From: Hormiphora californensis
Lineage: Eukaryota; Ctenophora; Tentaculata; Cydippida; Pleurobrachiidae
Assembly (NCBI GenBank): GCA_020137815.1
Contig: CM035355.1
Location: 2,636,731 to 2,700,730 of the forward strand
Direction: 5' to 3'
Length of the DNA: 64,000 nt
The position numbers and the translations under genes were made by a program. This document shows, piece by piece, positions 1 to 34,139 of the stretch (its first letter is position 1; each line of letters starts with the position of its first letter). The notes under the pieces are model-generated. The model was not told the DNA's origin, did no database searches, and was given only the letters and a program-made list of their open reading frames with translations.

Positions 1-1252
1 GGGCCACATAGATAATCGTTTAGAGCAACTATTTCCAGATTTTCATCTTTATTGAAGAATGGGAACATTCTCAGCCAGCGTGTCAAAGAAGCAAAAAAGT
101 AAACCGTTCTCATGGCCAGAAATAAGCTCCATTTCAAAAATCCTTCTTTGGGCTTATTCACCTTTATATTCTCTTCAAATTCCAAGAATTAAATGTTTCT
201 ATCTCAAAAAAAGTGGTCCTGAGGTTAAAAATTTCAACAAAAATTGAAAAAACGCCACTTTGAAAATAGGCTGTAGCAAAAATATGAATTCGACTTTAGG
301 GCTAAAATTGCATATTTGAGGTCCATTTTGTATGGCCTAAACCCTGGTGAAGTCATTTGGTTGGGCACTCGATGATGAAAAACGCCAGGTGTACCCTTAA
401 ACCTCTTTTCTTCCTATTTATTTATCCTTGTTTAATTCCTTGTAGTTAGTTAATTCATTATCATAGTTATTAATTCATTATCAAAGTTGTTAAACGATAA
501 TTTTACAAATAAGGGTATAAGTAAACGCAGTATTATAATCGTGACTGCATAACAGTATCAGTTGTCAAACCTCTTTTTTGCTCAATCACTCTCATTTTAC
601 ATATTATAACCTCTCTCTCTCTCATCTGGTTCTGTTCTAACCCCCATTTTTCTCCCTCATCCTTTTATGCGCCTTTCAGACGTCAAATGTCAATATATTC
701 TCTCTCCATCCTCTATTCCCTCCCCTCTCTCTCTCTCTTTCTTGACTCAGCCTTATGTTGCTATGTTCCTGAAGCCTTATAGAAATTAGAGCCTTCTAAC
801 TCTTATATGCCGATGATATCTCTAGTCGTGTACACATTATTATGTACCCCCCTGTAATACTCAAATTATGTGTGCATTTTATAGTTAGTCTCGTTCTCGT
901 GTTGCTGTATCGATATATCTCATTTCATCTATCTCTATTGTTTCTCTCTCAATCAAGCTTGAAATCGACGTGATGTCGGTGCCCTTCTTTTCACACAAGT
1001 ACATATATCCTTCATAGAGAGCCCTTTCTCTCTCTCTCAGTTAGCCTATGACAAGGTAAATCACATGTTTCCAGTCCTTCTCTCCTATTGGCCAGCCCTG
1101 GTCACGTGACGAGAATCCGTGCATTTCATTGGCTCCCTCCATCACGTGTGATATAGAGGCAGAGTTCCTCAAGGTGGTGAAGTATAGCCGCTCTCTCTCT
1201 CTCTCTCTCTCGACGACTGAGTTGTGAGAGAGTGTGTCAAACATCGCTAGCC
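1..1252. other. Non-coding upstream flank and 5' UTR of the RhoGEF gene
   Basis: I see no convincing exon here on either strand. The stretch is AT-rich with scattered TC runs. A (TC)n tract at about 1,191-1,212 lies directly ahead of the first ATG of the RhoGEF gene, so it is probably 5' UTR or core promoter. I found no clear TATA box at a suitable distance. Confidence 0.5.
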
Positions 1253-23778
<22,526 letters not shown>

Positions 23779-23783
23779 TTTAT

Positions 23784-23789
23784 AATAAA
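23784..23789 (+). promoter_or_regulatory. Poly(A) signal AATAAA of the RhoGEF gene
   Basis: A canonical AATAAA lies five bases after the TAA stop at 23776-23778, giving a very short 3' UTR. This supports the hydrophobic-tail reading of the last exon, although it could also be chance in an AT-rich stretch. Confidence 0.5.
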
Positions 23790-24195
23790 TACACACACAC
23801 ACGCTAGTCATTTCCACTGGAAGCTGCTGTACATACATATCATGTGTGTTCCTGAAATCACCCTTGTTAATATCATCATCATTTCTCTTATAAGTTTTCA
23901 CTTTTTGAAAAAGTTTACATGAAAATAAAAGCGTTTGCAAAAGAGAATTAAGAAAGTTTGGTTGTTATCAAAAGTCTGATGTTTTGACTGAAGCAGTATT
24001 GATTGTCGAAATATGATTTGGCTAATTTGTATTTTAAAATGATTCTAGTTTTTAACACTGTGATTATTCAGCTTGTTTTTAATTCGTGATCGGATCATGT
24101 TCTCTGAAAAGACAAAAGTCAAAAGTGATTGCGCGGTATTTTATTGCGCGTCCATATCGCGCGGCGTTAAATAAAAACTGCAGCTTGTCCATTTT

Positions 24196-24301
24196 AAAGT
24201 GCGTTTCAAACGACTTGACCTGAGATTCCTGGAAATTCAGGATTTCCCCTTTGTAAATACACGCGCAAGAATTGCGGGTCAAGTCGCTTGAAACGGACTT
24301 T
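24196..24301. repeat. Inverted repeat, 26-bp arms
   Basis: Left arm 24196-24220 (AAAGTGCGTTTCAAACGACT and on) pairs with right arm 24276-24301 with two or three mismatches, around a ~55-bp spacer. Confidence 0.85.
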
Positions 24302-24401
24302 AAAAATCTGTTCAAACCCTTTTTAAATTTCTTTGAAAAGCCCTGCTTTATAAAGGCCAGCGTTAAAATCTGGGTGTTTTGGGAGTGCTGACAAACGGTT
24401 T

Positions 24402-24443
24402 TTTAGGGTTAGGGCTAAAGTAGGGTTAGGGTTGGGGTTAGGC
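24402..24443 (+). repeat. Interstitial telomere-like TTAGGG repeats
   Basis: The run reads TTTAGGGTTAGGGCTAAAG, then TAGGGTTAGGGTTGGGGTTA. That is about five TTAGGG-type units, two of them altered. Confidence 0.8.
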
Positions 24444-24592
24444 CTTGAATTCCCTACCAGATAAACTTTGAATCAGCCAAAACGGTTGAGTGGTTTGGCG
24501 GTTAGAGCCATTTAAGTGAATCAACTTTTTTGGCAGCGCGCACCTGTAAACAGGCCTCCAAACACCCATATCGTAACGGCGCCCTGCTTTAG

Positions 24593-24741
24593 AGTCCAAT
24601 TTTATTCAACTGTTCACCCCTCAACTCGTGCGCGTGCGATATTTTAATTTACGCTGCGCGCGCTACACGTTAACATGTGATAAACGCGCAAAACAATTCC
24701 GCGCACGACTTTGGGGGGTGAACAGTTGAAAAAAATGGAGT
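24593..24741. repeat. Inverted repeat, about 40-bp arms
   Basis: The left arm contains TTCAACTGTTCACCCC and CGTGCGCG (24593-24634). The right arm (24701-24741) is its reverse complement with few mismatches. The core between the arms is rich in CG words. Confidence 0.85.
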
Positions 24742-25001
24742 ATAACCTAACGAGGAAAATGCTTCCCGCGGGTGCACTGGAAAGGTCTTAAAATTCTCCT
24801 TCAAATGCACCCAGAATAAAGTCTATATCTTAACAGGAACCGGAGATATCACAAAAATTATCTTTGGAAACAACAGGGGTCAGGGGGTGAGTCGTGAGAA
24901 CAGTTAAATAATGGACCTTATCTCTGGTTCCTGTGAGATATATGCCTTCATTGATGTTCCAATAATTCACAAACTAAATATATGATTTCCTATTTAGCGA
25001 T

Positions 25002-26294
25002 ATGAGAGGAAGACAGCAACCAAAGAGAAAATCCGGAGTAAATACCAAACCTGGGCTTGTGAAAGAGGATACTCAACAAAAAGAAGAGTGTGTTCCTCGG
25101 CCCTTTCTAAAAACAGAGCAAATCTTTGTTGACTTACCAATTAAAACAGAACCAGGAACTGGTACACGATGGCCTGAAAATATTAAAAACGAGACTTGTG
25201 AACACTGCGGAAATGCGATCAAAAGCCTAACTTCTGAAGTGGCTATTCAGACCATCATTTCGAGGACAAACGAAGTCGAAACCCAAACATTTTTTACTGG
25301 TAGTGAGCATAGCCTCATGGAGGAAACGAGTCTCGTGAAAATTATTGATGAAAAGGATTGTGGATCTGATGATTCCGATAAATCAGAACTTCTGTCAGAC
25401 AGTAAGTTGTTTAGCGTAGTTCTCGTCACACTTTTTCCATGACTTCCCCTAACCCCGTTGGCCGTTATTTAGCCTCTATAGAAGTTATCAAAATATTCAG
25501 TTTCTAACCATGCATTATATTCAGGTGAGCTATCATCATCATCACGGTCTTCTGAAAGTGAGATTTTGAGCGATTCTAGTGTGGACGATGTACCGAATTC
25601 GGATAACGATACTTCTAACAGCCTCAATCTAAGTGACTCTAGTTATGTACCAGCTGCCAAAAGATTAAAAAAACAACCCGGAAGTGCTCCAGGCCGGCCT
25701 TTCAAATGTAAGGAGTGTGGAAACACTTTCGCTCGGTCGAACCAACTGAAATCCCATATGAGGCGTCACACGGGCGAACGGCTTTTTGTATGTAAGGAAT
25801 GTGGAAAAAGTTTTGCCTGGTCTGGTAGCCTGACAACACACATGAGGTCCCACACTGGGGAAAAGCCATACAAATGTAAGGAGTGTGGAAAAACATTTTC
25901 TCAGAGCAGCAACCTCAAAACCCACGAGAAAATACACACTGGCGAAAAGGCGTTCGAGTGTAAGGAATGCAGTAAAAAGTTTTGGTCTTCTTCCTATCTA
26001 AAAGTACACATGCGATGTCACACGGGAGAACTGCCTTATCGATGCGAGGTTTGTGAAAAAAAGTTCCGACAACCTCAACACCTAAAATCTCACATGAGAT
26101 CCCACACTGGAGAACAGCCGTTCAAATGTAAGGAATGTGGAAAGAGTTTTACCCATTTAAATACCCTTACACTCCATTTGAGAACTCACACCGGTGAAAA
26201 ACCATACGAATGTAAGGAATGTGGAAAGAGATATACCCAGTCAAATTCACTAAAATCTCATTTAAAGAACCATCACAAAGACGAAGCGGTTTAG
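25002..26294 (+). CDS. C2H2 zinc-finger protein, seven fingers, paralog 1
   Basis: Two exons (25002-25401 and 25525-26294) encode 389 aa. The N terminus (MRGRQQPKRKSG) is basic, followed by an acidic Ser/Asp-rich linker with SDSS repeats and AKRLKK, a likely nuclear localisation signal. Seven consecutive Cx2C...Hx3H fingers follow, joined by TGEKPY/TGERLF-type linkers, the pattern of sequence-specific DNA-binding proteins. I see no KRAB, SCAN or BTB domain. An AATAAA is at 26447-26452. It sits directly upstream of a nine-finger paralog in the same orientation, so the pair arose by tandem duplication. Confidence 0.93.
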
Positions 26295-26541
26295 TGAACA
26301 GTATATATCGGGAAATGGTTTGCGACAACTCGGAGGAATATCGATGTCGCTGATAGATATTTTTGCAATGATGCGAGAACACTTTGCTCAGCAAGTGACT
26401 GGATTGTGATTTGATCGTTGACTAGTATTACTTTAATTTCTTCATAAATAAAAATATTACTCCCGTGATATCGTATTATTCTTATTGTAAAATCTTTGTT
26501 TAATGTACGAATAAATTTCCCCAACTTTCCTTTTTAGGGAT

Positions 26542-27622
26542 ATGGAACGAAGATTGCAACCAAAGAGAAAAGCTCGAGCCAAAAAAGCTCGTGAGCGGCC
26601 ATCATCATCGTCAGATATTTCTTCAGATAGTGAGGTTTTAAGCGATTCCAGTAATGACGATGTTTCATCTCAAATCAGGGTACAAACTTCAAAATCATTG
26701 TCTCAGAGAATTCCACCTGAAACTAAAAGCTCAGATAACGATTCTTCCGACAGCCCTTCCCTGAGTGACTCTAGTGAGGATTATGTACCAGCTTTTAAAA
26801 GGTTGAAGCCACAAATTATTATCTTCAAGAAACAACTCGGAAGTAGTTCCAAATCGGCCATACAAATGTAAGGAGTGTGGGAACACTTTTGCTCGATCGG
26901 ACAGCCTGGAATCCCATATAAGGCGTCATACGGGCGAACGTCCTTTTTTATGCTTGGAATGTGGGAAAGGGTTTACCCAATCTGGAGCACTGACATTACA
27001 CGAGCGTATTCACACGAAAGAACGCCCGTACGAGTGCAAGGAATGTGGTGAAACATTTAACCTTTCAACAACTCTCCAATCACACATGCGAACTCACACT
27101 GGAGAAAGGCCTTACAAATGTAAGGTGTGTGGAAAAGGATTTATCCAGTCTGGTAACCTGAGAATTCACATGAGGTCCCACACTGGGGAACAGCCATACA
27201 AATGTAAGGAATGCCCAAAAACATTTGCTCAGCTCAGCAACCTCAAATCCCACGAGAAAATACACGCTGGCGAAAAGGGGTACGAGTGTAAGGAATGCAG
27301 TAAAAAGTTTTCTACTTCATCTTATCTCAAAGTACACATGCGGTGTCACACGGGAGAACTGCCTTATCGATGCGAGGTTTGTGAAACAAGATTCCGACAA
27401 CCTCAACACCTAAAAGCTCACATGAGATCGCACACTGGAGAACGGCCTTACAAATGTAAGGAGTGTGGAAAGGGATTTGCTCATTCACATACCCTCACAA
27501 CTCATTTGAGAACTCACACCGGTGAAAAACCATACGAATGTATGGAATGTGGAATGAGATTTGCCCAATTAATTTCCCTCAAATCTCATTTGAAGAATCA
27601 CCACGAGGTCAAAGCGGTTTAA
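26542..27622 (+). CDS. C2H2 zinc-finger protein, nine fingers, paralog 2 (one frame break)
   Basis: The N terminus (MERRLQPKRKARAKKAR) and Ser/Asp-rich linker match paralog 1 but lie in one uninterrupted exon, without the Lys/Thr-rich segment of paralog 1's first exon. Nine C2H2 fingers with TGERPYKC-type linkers follow. The frame breaks once, at about 26,855 (CCAAATCGGCC): dropping one A of the AAA run would join linker and fingers as in paralog 1. The finger region itself is fully open. Two fingers (KKFSTSSYLKVHMRCH, FRQPQHLKAHMRSH) are almost identical to their counterparts in paralog 1. It is a functional gene if the break is a consensus error, otherwise a recent pseudogene. Confidence 0.85.
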
Positions 27623-27903
27623 TGAACAGTTTGCGGTAGATTAGATAAATTTCTTAGCTGGGAATTTAAATATTGCCAACAGAAATTATCGTAGTGATAA
27701 TCTACACGGGTTGTTCTTCATTTAAAATAAGCATGGTTATTATTCCTGTAAATCGTAAATTACTATTCTTGCAGTATGACTCTCTGTCTGTTAGTACAAG
27801 GAATCAGACACACTTTCACAAGATGTATAGAGGAATAGTTTGATACAACATACAATTACTGTGCACAGCACTATATAACACAAATCTATCAAAAAGCCAA
27901 TAA

Positions 27904-29883
27904 TCATGGAATTGAATCTAGGTCGTCCATAGAGAAGTTAGGGGTGCTAAGGTTTGTAACCAACTCTTGACCCACTCCCGACATGGCCGTCCAAGTATCA
28001 AGCACACCAGTCTTCTTTAGCAAGTCCTCCACATTACTGCTACGCCGCTTCTTCGCAAGCGGAGTCAGCTTCTCCAGATAACTGCCCAGGTCGTGTTTAT
28101 CAAAGTCAACCAGGTCTGAGTCAGAGTAGATTAGGTTCTCAGTTGATTTCACTTTGGGACCTGCAGGGAAATAAATTTGAGTTATCTGAGAGAGTAAGTT
28201 CACAATAAAATAACTTTTTGTGCGAAAAAATGTTTCATGACCAAACCATTAATCCTGATTATCTAACGGGTGTCTACTAAAAATTGTTACTAATTTAAAA
28301 CGGCTGTAGAATTTTTAAATAAAGCTTTTAGTTGTCACCCGTTAGTGCAGTATCTTACTTGGTGTGGAGGAATCTCTCCGCCGCTGTCCAGCTGTAGAAG
28401 GGCCCTCCTCTGGATCATAGTCCATCAGCATCATCATCATGTGGGGTTTTAACGTCTCACCCAGGCTGTATAAAGACGATGCATCACACTCTGAAACATC
28501 ACTCCTCTGTGACCGATCACTCTCTAGCGGAGATTTGAGATCCAAACACTCTTCGTCTTGGTGATCGGGAGTAAAGAAAGTCTTCCAGTCTTCCCAAACC
28601 TCCTCCTCCTCTTCCTCGTTTGAACTAGTCAGTGTTCCGTAATCTGGAACAGGCCCACCTGTCAGCGGCTCACTTGGGTCATCCTCTTCCTCATCCACGA
28701 TGGAGTCTTCACACGGTGACAGCTCTGTAAATCCCTCCATTTTGTGTCGAGTAGTGTTGAACTTTGAGAATGCCAGTGATATCGCTGAGAAGGAGAGGTC
28801 GATGGGGCTCAGATCAGACGTTGCTCCCAGTCCACTGAGTTCAGATCCGCTTGCACTGTCCATTCGTGTGTACTTGGCTCTCCTTGCTTCACCCTCGGGC
28901 CAGGCAATGAATTTAGGAGACCGGGAGGAAGCAATAGAAGCAGCATCAAACGATCCCGCTGGTGTTGTATAGTTACTGTCAATCGAAGAAACGTAGGAGT
29001 TAATAACATTTCTATGCTCGTCCTGAACTTTAATCCTCGGTTGTGTGTTACTCCTTGCAAACTGCTTCCTTAGGATCGAGGCGTTATCCGTCAGCGCGGA
29101 GAGTGTATGGGTGTCTCCCAGTTCAACTTGGGATTCGCTGCTGGGTAGTTTGTCACGACGTTCCACAAGCTGTGTTTTCATATTCTCCAGTGTGATGTCA
29201 AAGATACTGTGCACTGGCCACAGGGATGAATTGTAGTAGTTTGTCATGGTAGACAGCATGTGAGGATTAGTTAGCTCCAAATCACGGTATGTCTTGGGGA
29301 CACGGATGTACTTATCGATAAACTCTCGTTTCGTTAAAACTTCCAGGTTATCCTGCTCTTGCTCCTCTGAGATCTCGGTGGATTGCTGGACCTCCTTCAG
29401 GTTCAACACATCGTGTTTGTAGTTCCAGTACACGTACTTGTGTTTACTGGTGGGGACGGGTTTTCCTCCAATGACCCAGATCTATGATGTCCTGAGGAGT
29501 CACGTGACTCAGCTCCTTTTCCTTCTCATCAACCTCCGCGTCTAGGAGCATCTTGCGGCAGAACTGGACAAATCGGTTGGGCTTCTTTTTCTTAACCAGC
29601 TGCTCCACATTTTTGGGGTTGTTACAAAATGTAAATCTCTGTGATCCGATCCTCATTAGCTCTGGTTTTATTGGGGCAGGCATTGGGATGAGCTCTTCAA
29701 GAGAGTCTTCTTCCTCTTCCTCTTCCATCTCCTCGAGATCCATACTGCTCCTGTAGCTACTCGCCGCACTTCCCCCTGAGGACCTTCTGGATGGGATCTG
29801 GTCTGCTGGACCTAGCCGGTTCCGAATCTTGGACTTAGTCTTTTCCGCCCATCCGCGTTTCTTTTTGATGGGCTTTTTGACAA
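27904..29883 (-). CDS. Unrecognised acidic Ser-rich protein (5' end missing, one frame break)
   Basis: Two exons are supported: 29883-28359 and 28160-27904, joined in phase (STP-SPKVK). Together they encode at least 590 aa. A basic start (KKPIKKKRGWAEKTKSK) leads into an acidic run, then a more conserved-looking block (FVQFCRKMLLDAEVDEKEKE, KHKYVYWNYKHDVLN, FIDKYIRVPKTYRDLEL, HMLSTMTNYYNSSLWPVHS), then a disordered Ser/Asp/Glu tail ending in DLDSIP. One base too many in a GGG run at about 29,470 breaks the frame. The exon begins after an acceptor, so an upstream initiator exon was not found. No known domain is recognised. It is probably nuclear or cytosolic; no signal peptide or membrane segment is seen. 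Confidence 0.7.
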
Positions 29884-30930
29884 CTGAAAGGTGTTTTTAC
29901 AAGTTAATTAACATGTGCAGCTTTTAATGATTGTAATTTTACACAGTGATTGAAAAATATATGCTTTGTGGTTAAAATGGGTAAAAGTAACAGTTTTACA
30001 ATTCAAATATTGCACACACACTATATTTCTCAGAGTTTGCTGCTGATGAATGCCCGGTGTATTGTATTGCTGCCTAAAAATATGTCAATTAATCAATTCT
30101 ATTATAATGATTTCACGGTGATTTCCACGGTGCCATAGTGCTTAGTTGTCTGGTACTGGTAGATATCGAAATGGGAAAGAGCACAGCACACATATATGGT
30201 ACATAGTGAGACATGAATAATTATTCATCTAACATGTAAAACTTTCGACTAGTGCTGGCAACAATTGTGAGAAATAAAAGTTTTCTTCTCTCAGTAGCAA
30301 TATATAAGCAGCAAAAAAAGCAACACCATGCTGTACAAATAATCATCCTCAAGACCACCCCTTTAATCGAGTCCGATAATTCTCATCTGTTTCATCTCTT
30401 GTGCTACTATTGAGAAGACCGAGAGTTGGTTCGTGTGTGTGTGTATGAAGCGGAACAATATATAAAAGAATCAGCTGCTATTTTCGACGGAGTTTTTGGG
30501 AAATGTCAGGAGGAACACGGTTCCACAAGGAGCGACCAATTATGGAACACTTTGCCTTTTTGTATGTGCCTGAAAGGGGCGGGTTAAAAAGAATTCATAT
30601 CAAGTTTGAAAAGAGGGCTAATTTATAATTTGGTAGTGTAATAAGTTAATTTGAATGGTTTAGTCGAAGCACTGCTAGCTTAAGCTTACGCATCTTCATT
30701 GCATTGTTTAGGATTTTTAGAATGCCTATAATACGCTAACTCATAAATCTTGACCAACTGCAATACCAATAGCGCACTACTTTGATAGCTTTTAACTGAT
30801 CTGATAATATTAAGAACCACTTTATTAAGAACTGAATGATTCTAATAAAATGGAACTTTATGAGCTGTAAATGGTAGCTTACTCTCTTGTTGCGTGTGTG
30901 TTGCCAGCTAAATGGTGCAAGCTGCGATTG
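29884..30930. other. Intergenic or 5' intron sequence
   Basis: No supported exon. The stretch is AT-rich with unremarkable composition. It should hold the missing first exon or promoter of the minus-strand gene at 27,904-29,883 and the 3' UTR of the minus-strand EF-hand gene ending at 30,931. Confidence 0.4.
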
Positions 30931-32745
30931 TTACGATGTCGTTAGAATTCCTTTACTTTTGGTGGTTGAACTGGCGTATCCGAGGGCCAACTTGTGGTTT
31001 GTTAGCTCTTTGTAGTCGAAGAATGCGTCCTGGTCAGGATCTAGATCTGCCAGGAGGAGGATTTCCGCGAATTCCTCCTCAGTTAGCGGATCATCGCCGA
31101 TTCTTGTTAGTGCTCTAGAAAAGGAGATAGAGAGAAATGAGTCGAGTTGAGAAGATAAAGACAAAAGAGAGAATGAAATGGAGAAATGGAGACCTCAAGC
31201 TGAATTGAGCCATGAAGTAGAGCATGAAATCAATGCTAAAGACAATGTCTTTGATAATCAGTTCCAAGCTTTTGTTTTCAATGGTTCCGACCCAAAACTG
31301 GTGTTACAGCGAGTTATTACCTGTGCAAGTCCTTTGTCTGAAGTCTTCCATCGTCATCCCGGTCAAAGATCTCAAAAGCATTGGTTATATCCGTCAGCGT
31401 TTCCTCCTCATTCTTCCCTACAACAAGTTTAAAAATATCTTGGAACTTCATTCGGCTGTCATCGCCAGTTGCAGAGGACATTGTAGCTGCCGCGGTGAGA
31501 ATGTTTTGTGTTTCCCGGTCCTCGGAGGAGTATCCCAACTTAGAAAGGATGTCCGTTATTTCATCCTGATTTACACCGTCCTTTTCCGGGTCCCCTACAC
31601 TGTCGTAGGCTCGCTGCACCGCACTTCGGAATGTCGCCATAAACACTCCCGCGGATTTCTCCTCATTTTCCTCTTCATCCGAAGGGGTCCTGAAATCGGA
31701 GGGATTTGCTGCTTGGTTTGATCATTATAATATTCTGGAATAGTGCCAACTGCTTCATTGTTACCCCGCCTTAGACCAATTCGAGTTACCCACTTGTAAT
31801 CGAAACAGGAGCCGAAACAAGGAAACATTAAGGACAGGGACAAATATTTAAATGGCTGCACATAGAACATTATGTTGCCCTACGACTAATACCATAAACA
31901 GGAGGAGTATGAATGATAACAACAGGGGGAGGAGAATGAAATGAATTAAACTCTGTCTAAGGGGTGCAATTGACGAAAGGAGACAAACAGCAATATATAT
32001 GTTTACCGACCATTAAATCCCACGGTAACATATGCCAATTAATCCACCCAGTTTCGTTTAATTATCATATCGGTGATCACATACGGACAACAACATTAAT
32101 TCGAAAAGATTATATAATACAGTCGGACCCCGATTTATCGGGATATTCGAGGGTAAGGGTTCTGCCCGGTAAATCGGGGTTCCGTACTTCCGGTAACTAG
32201 GAGTTCGACCGTAGAGACTTTTGGTAGGATAATGCAGAAGAAATGAAACTTACTGTGTTCGTGTCAGATTCTGACTGATATCTGACATGTGCATCTGGGT
32301 GGTTGTTTGCTCTTGTCGCGTCTTGGATTTGATGCTGTCCACTGCATCTTGGAGGGCTGCTTTACGTGCCTGAAAACAAGATCAATAATTACACACAATT
32401 TAAGATAAACCCACCACTCATTCAAGAGAAATGATAACTGATTACTATTACTAAACCCCCTATCCCCATTATATTATCTAGATCATTATAATATGTCCAA
32501 TGTACCAGGTTACAGACCTGTCTCCTGATCTCTTTACTCCTTGCGATGGCAGAGTTAAGGACTCCTCTCACAGCAGGCTGGACAGCACTGGCCGCAGTGG
32601 TGGGCTGAATGGTGGATGGCCTCCTTCCTGCTGGGTTTGCTGCTGAGGCGGCTGATGACACGACAATTGTTTTATCGGGTTTCCTGACTCCACCTAAAGA
32701 ACTCAGGTAATCGAGGGACAATGCTGCCAGGTCGGTTGGGTCCAT
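30931..32745 (-). CDS. EF-hand calcium-binding protein, four exons, 298 aa
   Basis: Exons 32745-32518, 32369-32254, 31689-31321 and 31114-30931 join in phase and give 298 aa. Residues 1-115 are a low-complexity Ala/Ser/Thr-rich region followed by a helix-forming basic stretch (KEIRRQARKAALQDAVDSIK). Residues ~130-298 resemble a calmodulin/centrin-type four-EF-hand array. The first two hands are degenerate. DRDDDGRLQTKD (224-235) is a canonical loop, and DPDQDAFFDYKE (263-274) keeps the Asp/Glu ligands but has Ala at the usual Gly. It is probably a cytosolic Ca2+ sensor; the long N-terminal extension is unlike calmodulin or centrin. It starts at the only ATG that precedes the conserved frame. 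Confidence 0.85.
32120..32184. repeat. Short foldback element, pogo-like ends (copy 2)
   Basis: CAGTCGGACCCCGATTTATC (from 32120) is mirrored by CCGGTAAATCGGGGTTCCG (32166-32184), an almost perfect inverted repeat around a ~22-bp loop, preceded by TA-rich sequence. The CAGTCGGACCCCG end resembles the termini of pogo/Tigger-type elements (family knowledge). It lies in the EF-hand gene intron 31690-32253. Confidence 0.75.
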
Positions 32746-33659
32746 TTTGGTGGGAGTATTTGGTAGAATGACACACACACACACGGACAAGTAGTGGGGA
32801 GTGGCACACCAGTCGTTGGTAGGGAAAGTAATGGGCAACAAGACGTGTGAGACAAGTGATACTGGGTATAGTGTGAGTGTTTTGCTGTCCATGGTAATGT
32901 AATCAGTTTAGTTCTGACTAGCCGCTGTCGCCCCACGGGAGTTCTGTCAGAGCATTGGTCTGACAGTCATGGAACACTAAAACTGTGCAGTTATGTGACG
33001 TCATGGGCACATGGTTGTATAATAAGAAGGACACATACATGTATGAAAACACGTGCCCACGGTTAGTCTATCATGTGGTGTCTTGTGTAGACGTGTGCGT
33101 ATCCCCCCTGCGTATCCAACCAAAAAGGGTCGGATACGCACAGGCCAACTCAGGTGGGCGAGCATGGAAGCCAAGAATTGTGATATGGCTCGAAAACAAG
33201 GGATAGGGTATAAATCTCGTCTCTTACAAAAAACACAAACTCACGCAAACAAACGGTACTCACCGACAAATTTACTTTTCCTGTTATCGAAGTTACTCTC
33301 CCACATGATGGTACTATCGAGGTGTGTCTTGTTGAGTAAGGGGATGTGTCTGCAACTCTTTCTCTCGCTTTATGTATCGTATCCTGGTTTTCAGCTCTGA
33401 ATGTTCGATGAAGTTTATCCGGGGTTCACCTACGTCATAGTCATTCCTACTGTGAAGTTTTTGTTAGATAGTGAGCAAGTGTTAGGGGTATGGAAAAGAA
33501 TGGTAATTGAGATAATGAAAATGAGCGATTGTGAACTCTTACGCAATTTTTTCAAAATCACAAAACGGTTCCCCCAAGACAACATCATTTCCCCCCTTTT
33601 AAGTATGGGGAAAGAGCTAAATATTATAACATAGATCTGGAAGTTCACGGAAGGGGTTC
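32746..33659. other. Upstream flank of the EF-hand gene
   Basis: No exon is supported. A CA/TG run lies near 32,770. A copy of the CAGAGCATTGGTCTGACAG dispersed repeat is at about 32,947-32,967. A TGCGTATCC/GGATACGCA hairpin is at about 33,109-33,140. Confidence 0.5.
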
Positions 33660-34130
33660 CCACATTGTGGAAAAAATGAAGGGCCTCCCAGGTTTTTTAA
33701 AAAATTTTTTTAAAAAGTTGGGTTTTTTTCGTAACTTTTTTAAAAGTATTTTAAAACTTAGATAAATAGGGGGTTAAAAATTTGAATTGGGACCAATTGG
33801 GGTTTTTTCTCAGGTTTTTTTTGTTTTAATAACCCCCTCCCCAAAGGGGGGAACCCCAAAAACCCTTTACCTCTCCCTAAAAATTTCCCCCTTTTTTCCC
33901 GGGTCCCCCCTTTATTTTCCCTTAAAAAAAATTTTTTTTTTTTTTTCCCCTTCCCTCTCTCTCTCTCTCTCTCTTTTTTCTCCCATTTTTTCTTTTTCCC
34001 ATTTTTTTTTTTTTTTCTCTCCCTTTTTCCCCTCTCTCTTCCCTTTCTCTCTCTCTCCTTTTCCCCCCTCTCTCTTCCCTTTAAAAGTAAATTTAGGCCT
34101 GTTCCCTCTTTTTTTTTTTACCTTTGATTG
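33660..34130. other. Low-complexity block with exaggerated homopolymers
   Basis: Almost every base here sits in a run of 3-15 identical bases (long T, C and A runs) with a CT stretch near 33,955. Neighbouring sequence does not look like this. It could be a real T/C-rich intron-like stretch, but low-quality consensus is more likely. It ends only about 10 bp before the start codon of the next gene, so that gene's promoter sequence may be unreliable. Confidence 0.6.
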
Positions 34131-34139
34131 TGGTTTTAA

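Larger units (their letters stand above)
23790..25001. other. Gene-free stretch with two inverted repeats and telomere-like repeats
   Basis: No exon could be supported on either strand. The stretch holds two separate inverted repeats (24196-24301 and 24593-24741), a TTAGGG-like run (24402-24443) and a local excess of CG-containing words (GCGCG, CGCGC). The last ~150 bp are likely the promoter and 5' UTR or intron of the zinc-finger gene. Confidence 0.6.
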
